A stretch of DNA of 64,000 bases, from the NCBI GenBank assembly GCA_937901085.1, contig CALCHQ010000032.1, positions 62,001-126,000 of the forward strand, given 5' to 3'. The notes beneath the pieces are model-generated. The model had not been told where the DNA came from. It did not search any database and saw only the letters and a list, made by a program, of their open reading frames with translations. Source of the stretch: an uncultured Verrucomicrobiales bacterium (GTDB lineage Bacteria; Verrucomicrobiota; Verrucomicrobiia; Verrucomicrobiales; Akkermansiaceae). The translations under genes and the position numbers were made by a program. Positions 16,882 through 29,223 of the stretch are shown here, in pieces (the first letter of the stretch is position 1; every line of letters starts with the position of its first letter).

Positions 16882-17252
16882 TGATTTTTTCTGATACTAT
16901 GGCACGGCAATTCTTCTACGATACCGGCGCAGAAAAAGTCGGCCCCGTCAGCGGGGAAGACCTGGTGCGCCTGCGTGCCAGCGGTGAAATCAGCGACGAC
17001 ACCTGGGTACGCCGCGCCGACAGTTCCACCTGGCGGCCGCTGCATACCGTCAACCTGAGCGAAGAAGAGGAAGAAATCCGCAATCCCGGCCTGTTCACGC
17101 TGCTGAAGAACAGCGGACTGCTGGGTCCCCTTCTGGTCATTATCATAGGGCTGATACTCTTCATCGCCATCACCATCGGTGCCATCAAGCTCTTCTGGCC
17201 GGTGCTGCTGGTACTCTTCATCATCTGGTTACTCTCCAAAGCTCTGAAATGA
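16881..17252 (+). CDS. GYF_2-domain membrane protein
   Basis: A 123-residue protein with an N-terminal GYF_2 (DUF4339) domain: QFFYDTGAEKVGPVSGEDLVRLRASG, then DTWVRRADSSTWRPL. These small domains bind peptides, often in membrane proteins of planctomycetes and verrucomicrobia. After a short acidic linker come two hydrophobic segments (PLLVIIIGLILFIAITIGA and FWPVLLVLFIIWLL). The partner is unknown. The start overlaps the lpdA stop as ATGA; ATG 16899 (MARQFFYD) is an equally good domain start. It overlaps the next gene by 4 nt. Confidence 0.75.
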   Translation: MIFSDTMARQFFYDTGAEKVGPVSGEDLVRLRASGEISDDTWVRRADSSTWRPLHTVNLSEEEEEIRNPGLFTLLKNSGLLGPLLVIIIGLILFIAITIGAIKLFWPVLLVLFIIWLLSKALK

Positions 17253-17989
17253 CGAGTCTCGACACCTGCAACCTCGATGGCCTGCAGGCCGTGCAGGACT
17301 TCGGGGATCACCCCCTGTTCTACTTCTGCTGCGTCTTTGCCACCGTGGTGGGTGCCATTGCCGGCGCCACCGCCTCCAGCCGCGTCCGCATGGATATTAT
17401 CGGTGTGCTGGTCTGTGGCACGATTGCCTCGCTGGGGGGTGGTACCGTGCGTGACCTGCTGCTCAGCGGCATGATTACCCAGCAGGGAACCCCCGTTACG
17501 GTATACTGGGTGGTGGGGCACGATGTCCAGTTCCTCTACATGGCGCTCATTACGTCTCTGGTGATGTTCTATGTCACCCGCTTCTGGAATCCGCCCGTGG
17601 GTACTATCCGCATTGCCGACGCCTTTGCCATGGCCTTCTTCACCCTGCTGGGGGCGGCCAAGGCCTATTACCTGGGCTGCTCCGGCATTGTCTGCATCTG
17701 CATGGGGGTCTGCACCGGCGTGGCAGGCGGCGCGCTGCGCGATGTCCTCACCGGCAATGTTCCCTACGTTTTCCGTTCCAAGGAAGTGTATGCCTCGGCC
17801 GCCTTTTCGGGCAGCCTGCTCTTTGTCGTGATGCAGTATTTCAACTGCCCCTACCAGCTCTCCTACATTCTGGGTACGGCGCTGGTCTTCATTGTCCGCA
17901 TGGCGGCTGTCTACATGAACTGGAAGCTGCCGTCCTACCGCCCGCTGGTGGATGTGGCGCACCCGGAGGACACGGCGCACCAGCCCTGA
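17249..17989 (+). CDS. TRIC/YicG-type membrane protein (UPF0126)
   Basis: The 246-residue, roughly seven-helix membrane protein carries the duplicated signature of trimeric intracellular cation (TRIC) channels in its bacterial form: GGGTVRDLLL near residue 68 and GGALRDVLTGNVPYVF near residue 160, each at the start of a repeat half. Prokaryotic members form K+-permeable trimers in structural work. Others in the family have been assigned glycine uptake or remain unassigned, so the substrate here is open. It overlaps the GYF_2 gene by ATGA and is the last gene of the lpdA operon, ending 16 nt from the convergent mnmE. Confidence 0.8.
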   Translation: MTSLDTCNLDGLQAVQDFGDHPLFYFCCVFATVVGAIAGATASSRVRMDIIGVLVCGTIASLGGGTVRDLLLSGMITQQGTPVTVYWVVGHDVQFLYMALITSLVMFYVTRFWNPPVGTIRIADAFAMAFFTLLGAAKAYYLGCSGIVCICMGVCTGVAGGALRDVLTGNVPYVFRSKEVYASAAFSGSLLFVVMQYFNCPYQLSYILGTALVFIVRMAAVYMNWKLPSYRPLVDVAHPEDTAHQP

Positions 17990-18005
17990 ATGCCCAGGCG
18001 GACAT

Positions 18006-19337
<1,332 letters not shown>

Positions 19338-19344
19338 GGGCATG

Positions 19345-19373
19345 ATATTCCCACATCTGAGGGGGACAAGCAA
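19345..19373 (-). promoter_or_regulatory. mnmE promoter
   Basis: Minus strand: TTGCTT (19373-19368), 17 nt, GAATAT (19350-19345), 7 nt before ATG 19337. Confidence 0.4.
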
Positions 19374-19458
19374 CCTTTTTCTGCGTTTCCAGCTGCACTT
19401 CAGACGGCTTGTTATAATGATTGTTCGCTTGTCAAGCGTAAAAAAAATCATTTTAGGC

Positions 19459-19486
19459 TTGATTTGTAGGAGAATACTGGTATAGT
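19459..19486 (+). promoter_or_regulatory. promoter of the small lipoprotein gene
   Basis: TTGATT, 16 nt, TATAGT, with a 70-nt stretch to ATG 19557. Confidence 0.55.
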
Positions 19487-19556
19487 GTGTTTAGCCCGCC
19501 AAGCTACTCTTGCCTGGTTGGGTGCATCAAACAACATCAAAACTAGTAAGATAATT

Positions 19557-19682
19557 ATGAAGAAGATTGCTATCCTCGCTCTTACGGCCGCCGCTTTCGT
19601 TTCCTGCCAGCAGCAGCAGCAGCAGCAGGTGACCCCCGAGGCTCCCGCTCCCGCTCCCGTGGAAGTTGTAAAGGGCAAGTAA
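19557..19682 (+). CDS. 41-residue polyglutamine lipoprotein
   Basis: A very short protein: MKKIAILALTAAAFVSC, then seven glutamines, then a Pro/Ala-rich acidic tail ending in VVKGK. The N-terminus reads as a lipoprotein signal with a somewhat loose lipobox (FVSC), so a mature lipopeptide of about 25 residues anchored by Cys17 is inferred. It has its own promoter and a textbook terminator, which supports it as a real gene and suggests good expression. The glutamines come from an uninterrupted (CAG)7 tract, so length could vary by slippage. No family is recognised. Confidence 0.65.
   Translation: MKKIAILALTAAAFVSCQQQQQQQVTPEAPAPAPVEVVKGK
19608..19628 (+). repeat. (CAG)7 trinucleotide repeat
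   Basis: Seven perfect CAG codons inside the small lipoprotein gene; changes of whole units would keep the frame. Confidence 0.85.
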
Positions 19683-19724
19683 GTGATTTCAGGAAAGATT
19701 TCTTTCCAATTTCACATTACAATT

Positions 19725-19754
19725 ACGCGTCTGGTTTTTCCAGACGCGTTTTTG
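19725..19754 (+). terminator. Rho-independent terminator
   Basis: ACGCGTCTGG, TTTTT loop, CCAGACGCGT, then a T run, 43 nt after the small lipoprotein gene. Confidence 0.9.
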
Positions 19755-19853
19755 TTTGCCCCCTCCCCATTTTTTCACGCATCATTTATCATTTCTTCTG
19801 ACTTCGCATAATATTTTTGAACACTCCTGCTATCAGATGCAGTCATATCCCTT

Positions 19854-22433
<2,580 letters not shown>

Positions 22434-22450
22434 GGCCGCCTGCACACACA

Positions 22451-22484
22451 AAAAAAGCCCCGCCCTGGCAGGCGGGGCTTTTTT
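22451..22484. terminator. bidirectional terminator between clpB and metK
   Basis: AAAAAAGCCCCGCC (22451-22464) pairs with GGCGGGGCTTTTTT (22471-22484) across a 6-nt loop, so both strands end in a T run. Confidence 0.9.
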
Positions 22485-22485
22485 C

Positions 22486-23661
22486 TTAACCCATGAGGAT
22501 GCTCAGGCAGCGCGGGTCGAGCTGCTCCCAGGGCAGGTCTGCCTTGGTGAAGTGACCGTAGTTGGTCGTCTTGCGGAAAATGGGTTCGCGCAGCCCCAGC
22601 ACGCGCTCCATATCGGCAGGCTTGAAGGAGAAGGCTTCGTTGATGCGGTCGATGATGACCTGCTTATCCACCTTACCAGTACCGAAGGTCTCGACATCCA
22701 CCATGATGGAGACCGGGCTGGCCTTACCGATGGCATAGCCCACCTGCAGCTCGCAGCGGTCGGCCAGGCCAGCGGCCACCACATGCTTGGCCACCCAGCG
22801 GCACATGTAGGCACCGGAGCGGTCCACCTTGCTGCAGTCCTTGCCGGAGAATGCACCACCACCGTGGCGACCCATGCCGCCGTAGGTATCGACGATAATC
22901 TTGCGGCCGGTAAGGCCGGAGTCACCGTGCGGGCCACCCACCACGAACCGGCCGGTCGGGTTAATGAAGAATTCCGTTTCAGGGGTGATGAGTTCAGCCG
23001 GCAGGCAACGGCGGATGAGTGCGGTGCAGAATTCGCGGATGGTGGCGATGTCAACATCCTCACTGTGCTGGGTGCTGAGTACCACGTTGAGAATGCGGGC
23101 GGGGCGGCCGTTCTCACCATATTCAACGGCTACCTGGCTCTTGCTGTCGGGGCGCAGCCAGGTGATGGCGCCGCTGTGGCGCACCTTGGCCAGCTCCATC
23201 ATGATGCGGTGGGAGAACATGATGGGGGCGGGCATCAGCTCCGGCGTTTCGTTGGAAGCATAGCCGAACATGATACCCTGGTCACCGGCACCCTGCTCTG
23301 CCCCGTCCTTACCCTCGGCAGCACAGGCATCAACGCCCTGGGCAATATCCGGGCTCTGGGTGGAAAGATAGTTGGTGATATCCACGTTCTCCGCATTGAA
23401 GAGAGCATCATCGGCAGCGGTGCGGTAGCCGATTTCGGCAATCGTTGCACGCACAATCTTATCGTAGTCAATCACGGCCTTGGTGGTAATCTCACCAGCA
23501 AGCACAACGTGGTTATCCTTGACCAGCGTCTCGCAGGCAACACGGCTGGCGGGGTCCTGCGCGAGGCAGGCATCGAGGATGGAATCGGAGATGAGGTCGG
23601 CTACTTTGTCGGGATGGCCCTCGCCTACGGATTCAGAGGTGAATATGTTCGTGTATTTCAT
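22486..23661 (-). CDS. metK: S-adenosylmethionine synthase
   Basis: The 391-residue enzyme makes SAM from methionine and ATP. It contains SVGEGHPDKVADLISDSILD at 11-30, GAGDQGIMFGYA, GGPHGDSGLTGRKIIVDTYG and GGGAFSGKD (phosphate-binding loop), as in all bacterial MetK proteins. It is the third gene of a minus-strand operon, only 14 nt after the second U32-like gene, with no promoter or SAM riboswitch in between. Transcription therefore probably starts at the promoter at 25.7 kb, tying SAM synthesis to the two U32-like proteins. Confidence 0.96.
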   Translation of the reverse strand: MKYTNIFTSESVGEGHPDKVADLISDSILDACLAQDPASRVACETLVKDNHVVLAGEITTKAVIDYDKIVRATIAEIGYRTAADDALFNAENVDITNYLSTQSPDIAQGVDACAAEGKDGAEQGAGDQGIMFGYASNETPELMPAPIMFSHRIMMELAKVRHSGAITWLRPDSKSQVAVEYGENGRPARILNVVLSTQHSEDVDIATIREFCTALIRRCLPAELITPETEFFINPTGRFVVGGPHGDSGLTGRKIIVDTYGGMGRHGGGAFSGKDCSKVDRSGAYMCRWVAKHVVAAGLADRCELQVGYAIGKASPVSIMVDVETFGTGKVDKQVIIDRINEAFSFKPADMERVLGLREPIFRKTTNYGHFTKADLPWEQLDPRCLSILMG

Positions 23662-23675
23662 GTTGCTGTTGTTCT

Positions 23676-24719
23676 TTATTCGTAATTTGTAAAACTGAAC
23701 TGCCCCAGACCGCTGGGGAGCGCCGTGCTGGCCTTGCCGAACTCAGCCATGGCCGAATTGGCAATCAGAGCAGCTTTGTTACTGATTTCGGGAGACCAGT
23801 CGAGCATGCAGTGGAACATATCCCAGAGCAGCGTCATTTCATTGCGGAACTGCTGCGCCTGAATCACGAAACTGCGGAATCCGGCTTCGTAAAGCGCGCA
23901 GGCTTCGGCGCGGGTGAGGTTGCAGCTGGCTCCCTGATGCAGCGCCGCCGGATCGGTCTTCTGGCAGGCTATGCGGGAAACGAGGTCGGCGCGGCGGCGC
24001 ATCAGCCCGGTATCATAGGGCGCACGGCGCATCTGCGACAGCAGATGGATGTGGTCACGCCGCACCGGGCAGGTACGCAGGCAGGGGTCATTGACCACGA
24101 TGTCAAACTTCGACTTATCCTCCAGCGCGGCGGTCAGGGCAGGTTTGACGGCATCGGCCGGGTGCAGGCAGACGCGGTCATACAGGGCGGCCAGCTTGTT
24201 GTAGAGCTGCGCGCTGCGTTTTCCCTTTTCCATGACCAGGCGGTTGACATGGCAGTATACCTTGAGCTTGGGAAGCACGGCACGCAGACGCTCTGCCAGG
24301 GCATCGCTGGCCACACAGACGGCATTGAGCCGCAGGCGGTCGCGCTCGTAAAGCGACTGCACCAGCTGCAGACCATAGGGGTCTGCCAGTTCGGCTTCCC
24401 CCAGATTCGGGTTATCGAACACCAGCACAACCCCCACCTGCTGCCGGGCATAGTTCTCCAGCAGCTGGCAGTAGGCATCATAGGCCATGGGGCGGCGCTG
24501 CACATACCAGTCCAGCGACCACAGGCAGGGCGGGCTGCCTGCCACGCTGCTCATGCGGCGAACCCCCAGCATCTGCGTCAGGAATTCGTTGATGATGAAG
24601 AGGCTCTTGTCAAAACGCATCGCCCCACCGACCGTCCAACGCGCCTGGGGCAGGTAGTCGCGCGTCAGGAATTGCAGCTTCTCAAGAGCTTGTTCCGGTG
24701 TAATTTCCTGCTGGCTCAT
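23676..24719 (-). CDS. U32-like TIM-barrel protein with CxxxCPxR motif (paralogue B)
   Basis: A 347-residue cytoplasmic protein paralogous to the next gene upstream. Both have an N-terminal stretch around a VFD/LTF strand, a LHPADAV/VHPDDVL segment and the cysteine motif: here NDPCLRTCPVRRDH near residue 235. The overall pattern (TIM-barrel-like strands, N-x-x-C-x3-C-P-x-R) resembles collagenase-like U32 proteins, several of which bind an iron-sulfur cluster and hydroxylate RNA or quinones. Metal binding here is inference. The frame opens much further upstream, but the ATG at 24719, 4 nt after the previous gene's stop, gives a protein aligning with its paralogue. Confidence 0.6.
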   Translation of the reverse strand: MSQQEITPEQALEKLQFLTRDYLPQARWTVGGAMRFDKSLFIINEFLTQMLGVRRMSSVAGSPPCLWSLDWYVQRRPMAYDAYCQLLENYARQQVGVVLVFDNPNLGEAELADPYGLQLVQSLYERDRLRLNAVCVASDALAERLRAVLPKLKVYCHVNRLVMEKGKRSAQLYNKLAALYDRVCLHPADAVKPALTAALEDKSKFDIVVNDPCLRTCPVRRDHIHLLSQMRRAPYDTGLMRRRADLVSRIACQKTDPAALHQGASCNLTRAEACALYEAGFRSFVIQAQQFRNEMTLLWDMFHCMLDWSPEISNKAALIANSAMAEFGKASTALPSGLGQFSFTNYE

Positions 24720-24723
24720 GGAC

Positions 24724-25683
24724 TTAATGGGGTAAGAAGGATTCCCAGAACATCTGGCCGTTGCGGTGCATGGCATTTTCACCGGGTTCATCTGCGCGCA
24801 GAACAAGGCGCAGCAAGTCAAAGAGAATGGCAGATGCATTGGCATGCCCGCGCCCCTGCACCTTGAAATGGAGGAAGCCCATCTCGCGCAGTCTGCTGAT
24901 TTCAGGGGTATTGAGCGCCAGCACACTCTTCTTCTCGTCGGTCAGCAGCGTATAGAGGCTGCGGCAGCCATTCGCGGCCTGCTTCGCCTCAAAGGGAGCG
25001 CTGTCGTAGCTCATGAAAGAGAGTGCCGATTCCGAAAGAGAACGATAATGGAAGGGGCGTATCGGGCAGTTACGGATGCAGTATTCGTTGATGAGCAGAA
25101 TATGGCGTTCCTTATCCTCAATTTTTTCCAACAGGTCGTAGTTGAGGACATCATCCGGGTGTACCATCACCTCATCATACTCATCGGCCAGGCGCTTGTA
25201 CACATCCAGCCTGCCCTTGCCGCCGCCATGGGTGATTTCCAGGATGGACGAGACGAGGCGCAGCGCGGGGTATTCCCTGCGGATATGCTCGCGCAGCAGG
25301 TCATTGGCAAGAATCACCGCGTTTCTGCCGGTGGGATTGTGGCGCGAGAAAAAGGTACAGACGGCATTCCCCAGCGGGTCTTTCATCTGTTTTTCCTGCA
25401 GCAGCAGGTTGGTAAAGGTCAGGTAGACGGCTATGTTACGCCGGGCGTATTCCAGCCCGGCCGTGCGGATTTCCTCTGCTTCACGCAGCATGTGCTTGAG
25501 GACACGCCCCGAATTCCATTCGCAGAGCGGCGAACCATGCACAATGTTGAACGCCTCGAATCCCAGCAGCAATTTGCAGTAGTCGTAAAAACCCACCAGC
25601 TCGCGGTCGTTGACGAACGCGCCTGAAACATCCCACACGGCATCGGGCCATAGGGGATTCTGGTAGGGAGAAACTGCTTGCAC
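24724..25683 (-). CDS. U32-like TIM-barrel protein with CxxxCPxR motif (paralogue A)
   Basis: A 319-residue protein, first in the operon A-B-metK. NIVHGSPLCEWNSGRV, AVYLTFTNLLL, VSSILEITHGGGKG, VMVHPDDVL and INEYCIRNCPIRPFHY (near residue 200) are conserved-looking blocks shared in outline with paralogue B. The Asn-x2-Cys-x3-Cys-Pro-x-Arg motif and the strand/helix alternation suggest a U32-type barrel. The start is GTG 25683, set by a TTGCAC-17-TAGAAT promoter ending 8 nt before it. Function is not known; a SAM-, RNA- or metal-linked role is suggested only by the neighbouring metK. Confidence 0.6.
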   Translation of the reverse strand: MQAVSPYQNPLWPDAVWDVSGAFVNDRELVGFYDYCKLLLGFEAFNIVHGSPLCEWNSGRVLKHMLREAEEIRTAGLEYARRNIAVYLTFTNLLLQEKQMKDPLGNAVCTFFSRHNPTGRNAVILANDLLREHIRREYPALRLVSSILEITHGGGKGRLDVYKRLADEYDEVMVHPDDVLNYDLLEKIEDKERHILLINEYCIRNCPIRPFHYRSLSESALSFMSYDSAPFEAKQAANGCRSLYTLLTDEKKSVLALNTPEISRLREMGFLHFKVQGRGHANASAILFDLLRLVLRADEPGENAMHRNGQMFWESFLPH

Positions 25684-25691
25684 GGCGCGCC

Positions 25692-25720
25692 ATTCTACCA
25701 GTTAAGCGCCAGCCGTGCAA
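25692..25720 (-). promoter_or_regulatory. promoter of the U32-like/metK operon
   Basis: Minus strand: TTGCAC (25720-25715), 17 nt, TAGAAT (25697-25692), 8 nt before GTG 25683. Confidence 0.65.
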
Positions 25721-25782
25721 GCGCAAATTCCCACAGAGCCCCGAATTAACGCGCGCACGTGAGGCGCGTACGGTCTTTCTGC

Positions 25783-25811
25783 TTGACTTAACCGCAACCG
25801 CGTAGCAAAAT
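25783..25811 (+). promoter_or_regulatory. promoter of the HtrA gene
   Basis: TTGACT, 17 nt, CAAAAT, then 6 nt to GTG 25818. This supports GTG as the start: the ATG at 25810 hits a stop after two more codons. Confidence 0.45.
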
Positions 25812-25817
25812 GATGAG

Positions 25818-27638
25818 GTGAAGATACGACTCACTTTAATCGCGCTGATGTCGGCACTACCTGTCATGGCTGAGAGTGCCGCAGCCGAAGAGGCTGCCCC
25901 GGAAGCGCCGACTCCTTTCCCCGTTGAAGCCGTGGCCGAGAGCTCTGCACCAGAGGCTCCCGTCCCCGATGCTCCCCAGGCAGAACCCGCAACGGCAGAA
26001 GAAGCCCCTGCCCCGGAAGCCCCTGCGGCAGAACCTGCACCGGTTGAGTCCCCTGCCCCGGTTGAGGAAACACCCGCACCGGAGCCTGAACCTGTCCCTC
26101 CCGCTGAAACAGCGAACGAAACCCCTGCGGCAGAACCCGCACCGGTTGAGCCTCCTGCACCGGCTGAAGCCCCTGCACCCACCCCGGAAGCAACACCGAC
26201 CGAAGCCACAGCCCCGGAGCCTCCGGCACCTGCCGTCAGCCTGGCAGATGCCTACCGCGGCATTGTGAAGATTGATGTGGTCAACTGCACGCCGGATTAC
26301 GAAACACCTTGGCAGGCAGGCAGCTACGGCCGTGGAACAGGAACAGGTTTCCTGGTAGCCCCCGGCCTGTTCATGACCAACGCCCATGTGGTCGCCAATG
26401 CGGAAAAGGTGGATATTTCCCTCTATGCCGATGCCCGCCGCATCCCGGCGCGGGTGAAATACATCGCCCACGATGCCGACCTTGCCCTGCTGGAGATTGA
26501 TGACTGCTCGGCCTTTGAGGGTGTGCCCTGCCTGGAGTTCAGCGAGGAAATGCCCCTGCTGGAGGATACGGTGCGCGCCATCGGCTTCCCCATCGGAGGC
26601 AACCGCCTTTCGGTAACACGGGGCATCGTGTCTCGCGTGGATACCATTCCCTATGCCCACCCCCGCAACATTGCCCACCTGGCCCTGCAGGTGGATGCCG
26701 CCATCAACCCCGGCAACAGCGGCGGGCCTGTCCTCAAGGGCGACAAGGTCATCGGCGTAGCCTTCCAGGGGCTGTTGCAAGCCAATTCCACAGGCTACGT
26801 CATCCCCATGCCGGTGATCCGCCATTTCCTGAAAGACGTGGAAGACGGCCGCTACGACGGCTATGTGGAGATGGGGGCGCAATTCCAGCCTCTGGAAAAC
26901 AAGGCCATGCGCCGCCATTACGGCCTGCCGGATAACGGACTGGGCTGCCTGGTGGCCGATCTGGTGAAAGGCGGTTCCTGCGGTACCGCCCTGCAGGTGG
27001 GCGATGTCGTGCTGGCGGTGAACGGCCTGCCGGTTGATGCCACCGCCATGATTGAACTGGACGGCGTGCGCGTGCGACTGGAAGAACTGGCCGAACGAGG
27101 CTTTGCCGGAGATAAGGTTCACTTCACCCTCCTGCGCCAGGGCGAGGTCATGGAAACCGAAGCGACGCTGGCGCCGCTGACCTCCATTCGCGTACTTTCC
27201 CGCCGCTATGATGAGCAGCCCCGCTATGTGGTGTTCGGCGGACTGGTCTTCCAGCCGTTATGCTTCAATGTGGTGCAGGAACACCAGATTCCCTCGGCTC
27301 ACGTCATGGTGGAGCTGGACAAATTCACCCGCGGCGGGGCATCGGCAGAGAAGGAAGACATCGTCCTCCTGACCCGCTCCCTGCCGGACGAGGTGAATGC
27401 GCGCTTCTCCGACACCGGGCGCAGTATTGTCACCAGGGTGAACGGAGTGGAAATCAAGGGGCTGGCGCATCTGTACAGCCTGCTTTACCCGGCAGAGGGC
27501 CAGGCCCGCCCGGAATACACGGTCATTGAGCTGGCCGATGCCGAACGCCCGCTGGTCATCGACAACGCTGCCATCGAGGCCGCCAATGAACGCATTGCAG
27601 AACGCTACAACATATCTGCCCACAGCCGACTGAAATAA
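25818..27638 (+). CDS. HtrA/Deg-type serine protease with Pro/Ala/Glu-rich linker
   Basis: The 606-residue exported protease starts with a signal peptide (KIRLTLIALMSALPVMAESA), followed by about 115 residues of Pro/Ala/Glu repeats likely to span or extend from the envelope. The trypsin-like domain has an intact triad: H190 in TNAHVVA, D221 in DADLALLEI, S301 in NPGNSGGPV. A PDZ domain follows (about 345-450). The C-terminal part, starting PRYVVFGGLVFQPL, matches the second-PDZ-like end of plant DEG9-type proteases better than DegP. It should cleave or chaperone misfolded envelope proteins. It is 18 nt upstream of a triad-less paralogue. Confidence 0.88.
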   Translation: MKIRLTLIALMSALPVMAESAAAEEAAPEAPTPFPVEAVAESSAPEAPVPDAPQAEPATAEEAPAPEAPAAEPAPVESPAPVEETPAPEPEPVPPAETANETPAAEPAPVEPPAPAEAPAPTPEATPTEATAPEPPAPAVSLADAYRGIVKIDVVNCTPDYETPWQAGSYGRGTGTGFLVAPGLFMTNAHVVANAEKVDISLYADARRIPARVKYIAHDADLALLEIDDCSAFEGVPCLEFSEEMPLLEDTVRAIGFPIGGNRLSVTRGIVSRVDTIPYAHPRNIAHLALQVDAAINPGNSGGPVLKGDKVIGVAFQGLLQANSTGYVIPMPVIRHFLKDVEDGRYDGYVEMGAQFQPLENKAMRRHYGLPDNGLGCLVADLVKGGSCGTALQVGDVVLAVNGLPVDATAMIELDGVRVRLEELAERGFAGDKVHFTLLRQGEVMETEATLAPLTSIRVLSRRYDEQPRYVVFGGLVFQPLCFNVVQEHQIPSAHVMVELDKFTRGGASAEKEDIVLLTRSLPDEVNARFSDTGRSIVTRVNGVEIKGLAHLYSLLYPAEGQARPEYTVIELADAERPLVIDNAAIEAANERIAERYNISAHSRLK

Positions 27639-27656
27639 CCCTATCTCTCTACGTCA

Positions 27657-29216
27657 ATGATTCGGACGCTTACCCTCCTCCTGTTCTCAGGCCTGCTCCT
27701 GTGCGGCTGCAAGCCGACCGAACGCACCGCGCTCAAGAAAAAGCAGGCCGAGCTGGCCACAGCTCCCGCGGCGGCCGGGGCGGAACTGCTGCCGGAACCG
27801 CCCGCCCCGGCACCCCTTCCCGAACCTGAACCGCTCGAACCCTCGGCCAGCCTGCTGGTGATAGACGCCACGATTCAGGAATACAACCCGCACCAGCCCT
27901 GGGAAAAAGAAGAACCCCGCCAGATGCAGGCGCTGGGGGTCTGCATCGGCGAGGGGCGCGTGCTGACAACAGCGAGGGTCGTGCGGGAATCCACCTATGT
28001 GGAAATGACGCTGCCCGATGCCAGCCGCACCGTGCCCGCCCGCGTGGAACGTTTTGACGAGGACATGAACCTGGCGCTGCTGACGGTGGCGCATGAAGAG
28101 GATCTTTCCTTCTTTGACACCCGCACCCCCCTGGCGCTGGGCAAAGCCCTCCAGCGCGGCGAAGCCGCCACCTACGCCGGGCTGATAGACGGCGTGGAAC
28201 CGGTGCAGGTGGAATTACGGGCCGAGAATGTAGACGGCGACAAGGTACCTCTCATGGTCATGCGCGCTGCCCGCCCCCTTCCGGAGGGGCAGACAACCGG
28301 TGCCCCGGTAGTGCGCGAAGGCACCCTCTGCGCGCTGGGCGTTTCCTACCGCAAGCAGGAGCATCTTCTCCAGGTGGTCAATGCGGAACTGATTGAGCGT
28401 TTCCTGACACAGGAGGAAGCAGGCGTACCGGTGATGGGAGTGCAGCTCACCCCGCTGGACGACCCCTTGTTCCGCCGCTATCTGAAGCTGGATACCGCCG
28501 CCAATGGACTCTATGTGAGCAAAGTGCTGCCGGCCAGCGCCGCCGAGGAAGCCGGCATCCGGGTGGGCGATGTCATCACCGCGGTGGAAGACCTGCCGGT
28601 TGACAACCAGGGGCGATGCAACCACCCGCGCTATGGTCTGCACAGCGCGGCCGTCCTGCTGCGCGGCATGAAGGAACGCGGGCAGGAATTGCAGCTCACC
28701 ATCAGCCGGGGCGGCGAAGAACAGCAGGTAGCGGTGAAACTGAACCGCGCGGCGGTGGACAATGCACTGTTCCGGCCACAGAAGAGCGGTGTGCAGCCCC
28801 GCTACATCATGTGGGGCGGGCTGCTCTTCCAGCCGCTCACCAGTACGCTGATTGATTCGCTGACAGACCGCCACAAGGGCGTGCTGCCGCTGGAACTGCA
28901 AACCCTGGTGCAGAACCAGGAAGAACTGCGCCAGAGCGGCTGCACCGAGCCGGTGGGGCTGACTTTCGTCCTGCCCACCGCCGCCACCCAGGGCTACACC
29001 GACCTGCGGATGAGCCGCCTCGTGGCCGTGAATGGCAAGCCAGTAAGCTGCTTTGCCGATTTACCTGCCCTGCTGGATGAAACGACGGAAAACGGTCTGG
29101 TGCGTCTGGAATTCAACAAGCCGCCCTATACTATCTACATCGACCGCGCCGAGGCCGATGCCGTCAACACCCACCTGCAGCAGGCCATCCCGAAACTCCG
29201 GGTGGTGCAGGAATAA
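27657..29216 (+). CDS. inactive HtrA-like lipoprotein (pseudoprotease)
   Basis: A 519-residue lipoprotein: MIRTLTLLLFSGLLLCGC with lipobox LCGC, then a Pro/Glu linker, then the same fold order as the HtrA before it. All three catalytic positions differ: R107 for His (TTARVVRES), N138 for Asp (DMNLALL), T214 for Ser (GQTTGAPV). The PDZ domain is intact (GLYVSKVLPASAAEEAGIRVGD). The RYIMWGGLLFQPL C-terminal region is shared with its neighbour. A regulatory, scaffold or substrate-presenting role for the active HtrA is inferred from the operon and the conserved PDZ. It ends 7 nt from the convergent ppk1. Confidence 0.82.
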   Translation: MIRTLTLLLFSGLLLCGCKPTERTALKKKQAELATAPAAAGAELLPEPPAPAPLPEPEPLEPSASLLVIDATIQEYNPHQPWEKEEPRQMQALGVCIGEGRVLTTARVVRESTYVEMTLPDASRTVPARVERFDEDMNLALLTVAHEEDLSFFDTRTPLALGKALQRGEAATYAGLIDGVEPVQVELRAENVDGDKVPLMVMRAARPLPEGQTTGAPVVREGTLCALGVSYRKQEHLLQVVNAELIERFLTQEEAGVPVMGVQLTPLDDPLFRRYLKLDTAANGLYVSKVLPASAAEEAGIRVGDVITAVEDLPVDNQGRCNHPRYGLHSAAVLLRGMKERGQELQLTISRGGEEQQVAVKLNRAAVDNALFRPQKSGVQPRYIMWGGLLFQPLTSTLIDSLTDRHKGVLPLELQTLVQNQEELRQSGCTEPVGLTFVLPTAATQGYTDLRMSRLVAVNGKPVSCFADLPALLDETTENGLVRLEFNKPPYTIYIDRAEADAVNTHLQQAIPKLRVVQE

Positions 29217-29223
29217 GCCGTTG

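Noticed and set aside
19755..19853. A CIRCE or sigma-32 heat-shock promoter before clpB
   Set aside because: I see neither the CIRCE inverted repeat nor a convincing CTTGAA/CCCCAT pair; TTGAAC at 19818 has no well-spaced -10 box.
22486..23675. A SAM riboswitch before metK
   Set aside because: Only 14 nt separate metK from the upstream gene, and metY at 1904 has a leader of a few nucleotides, so neither has room for one.
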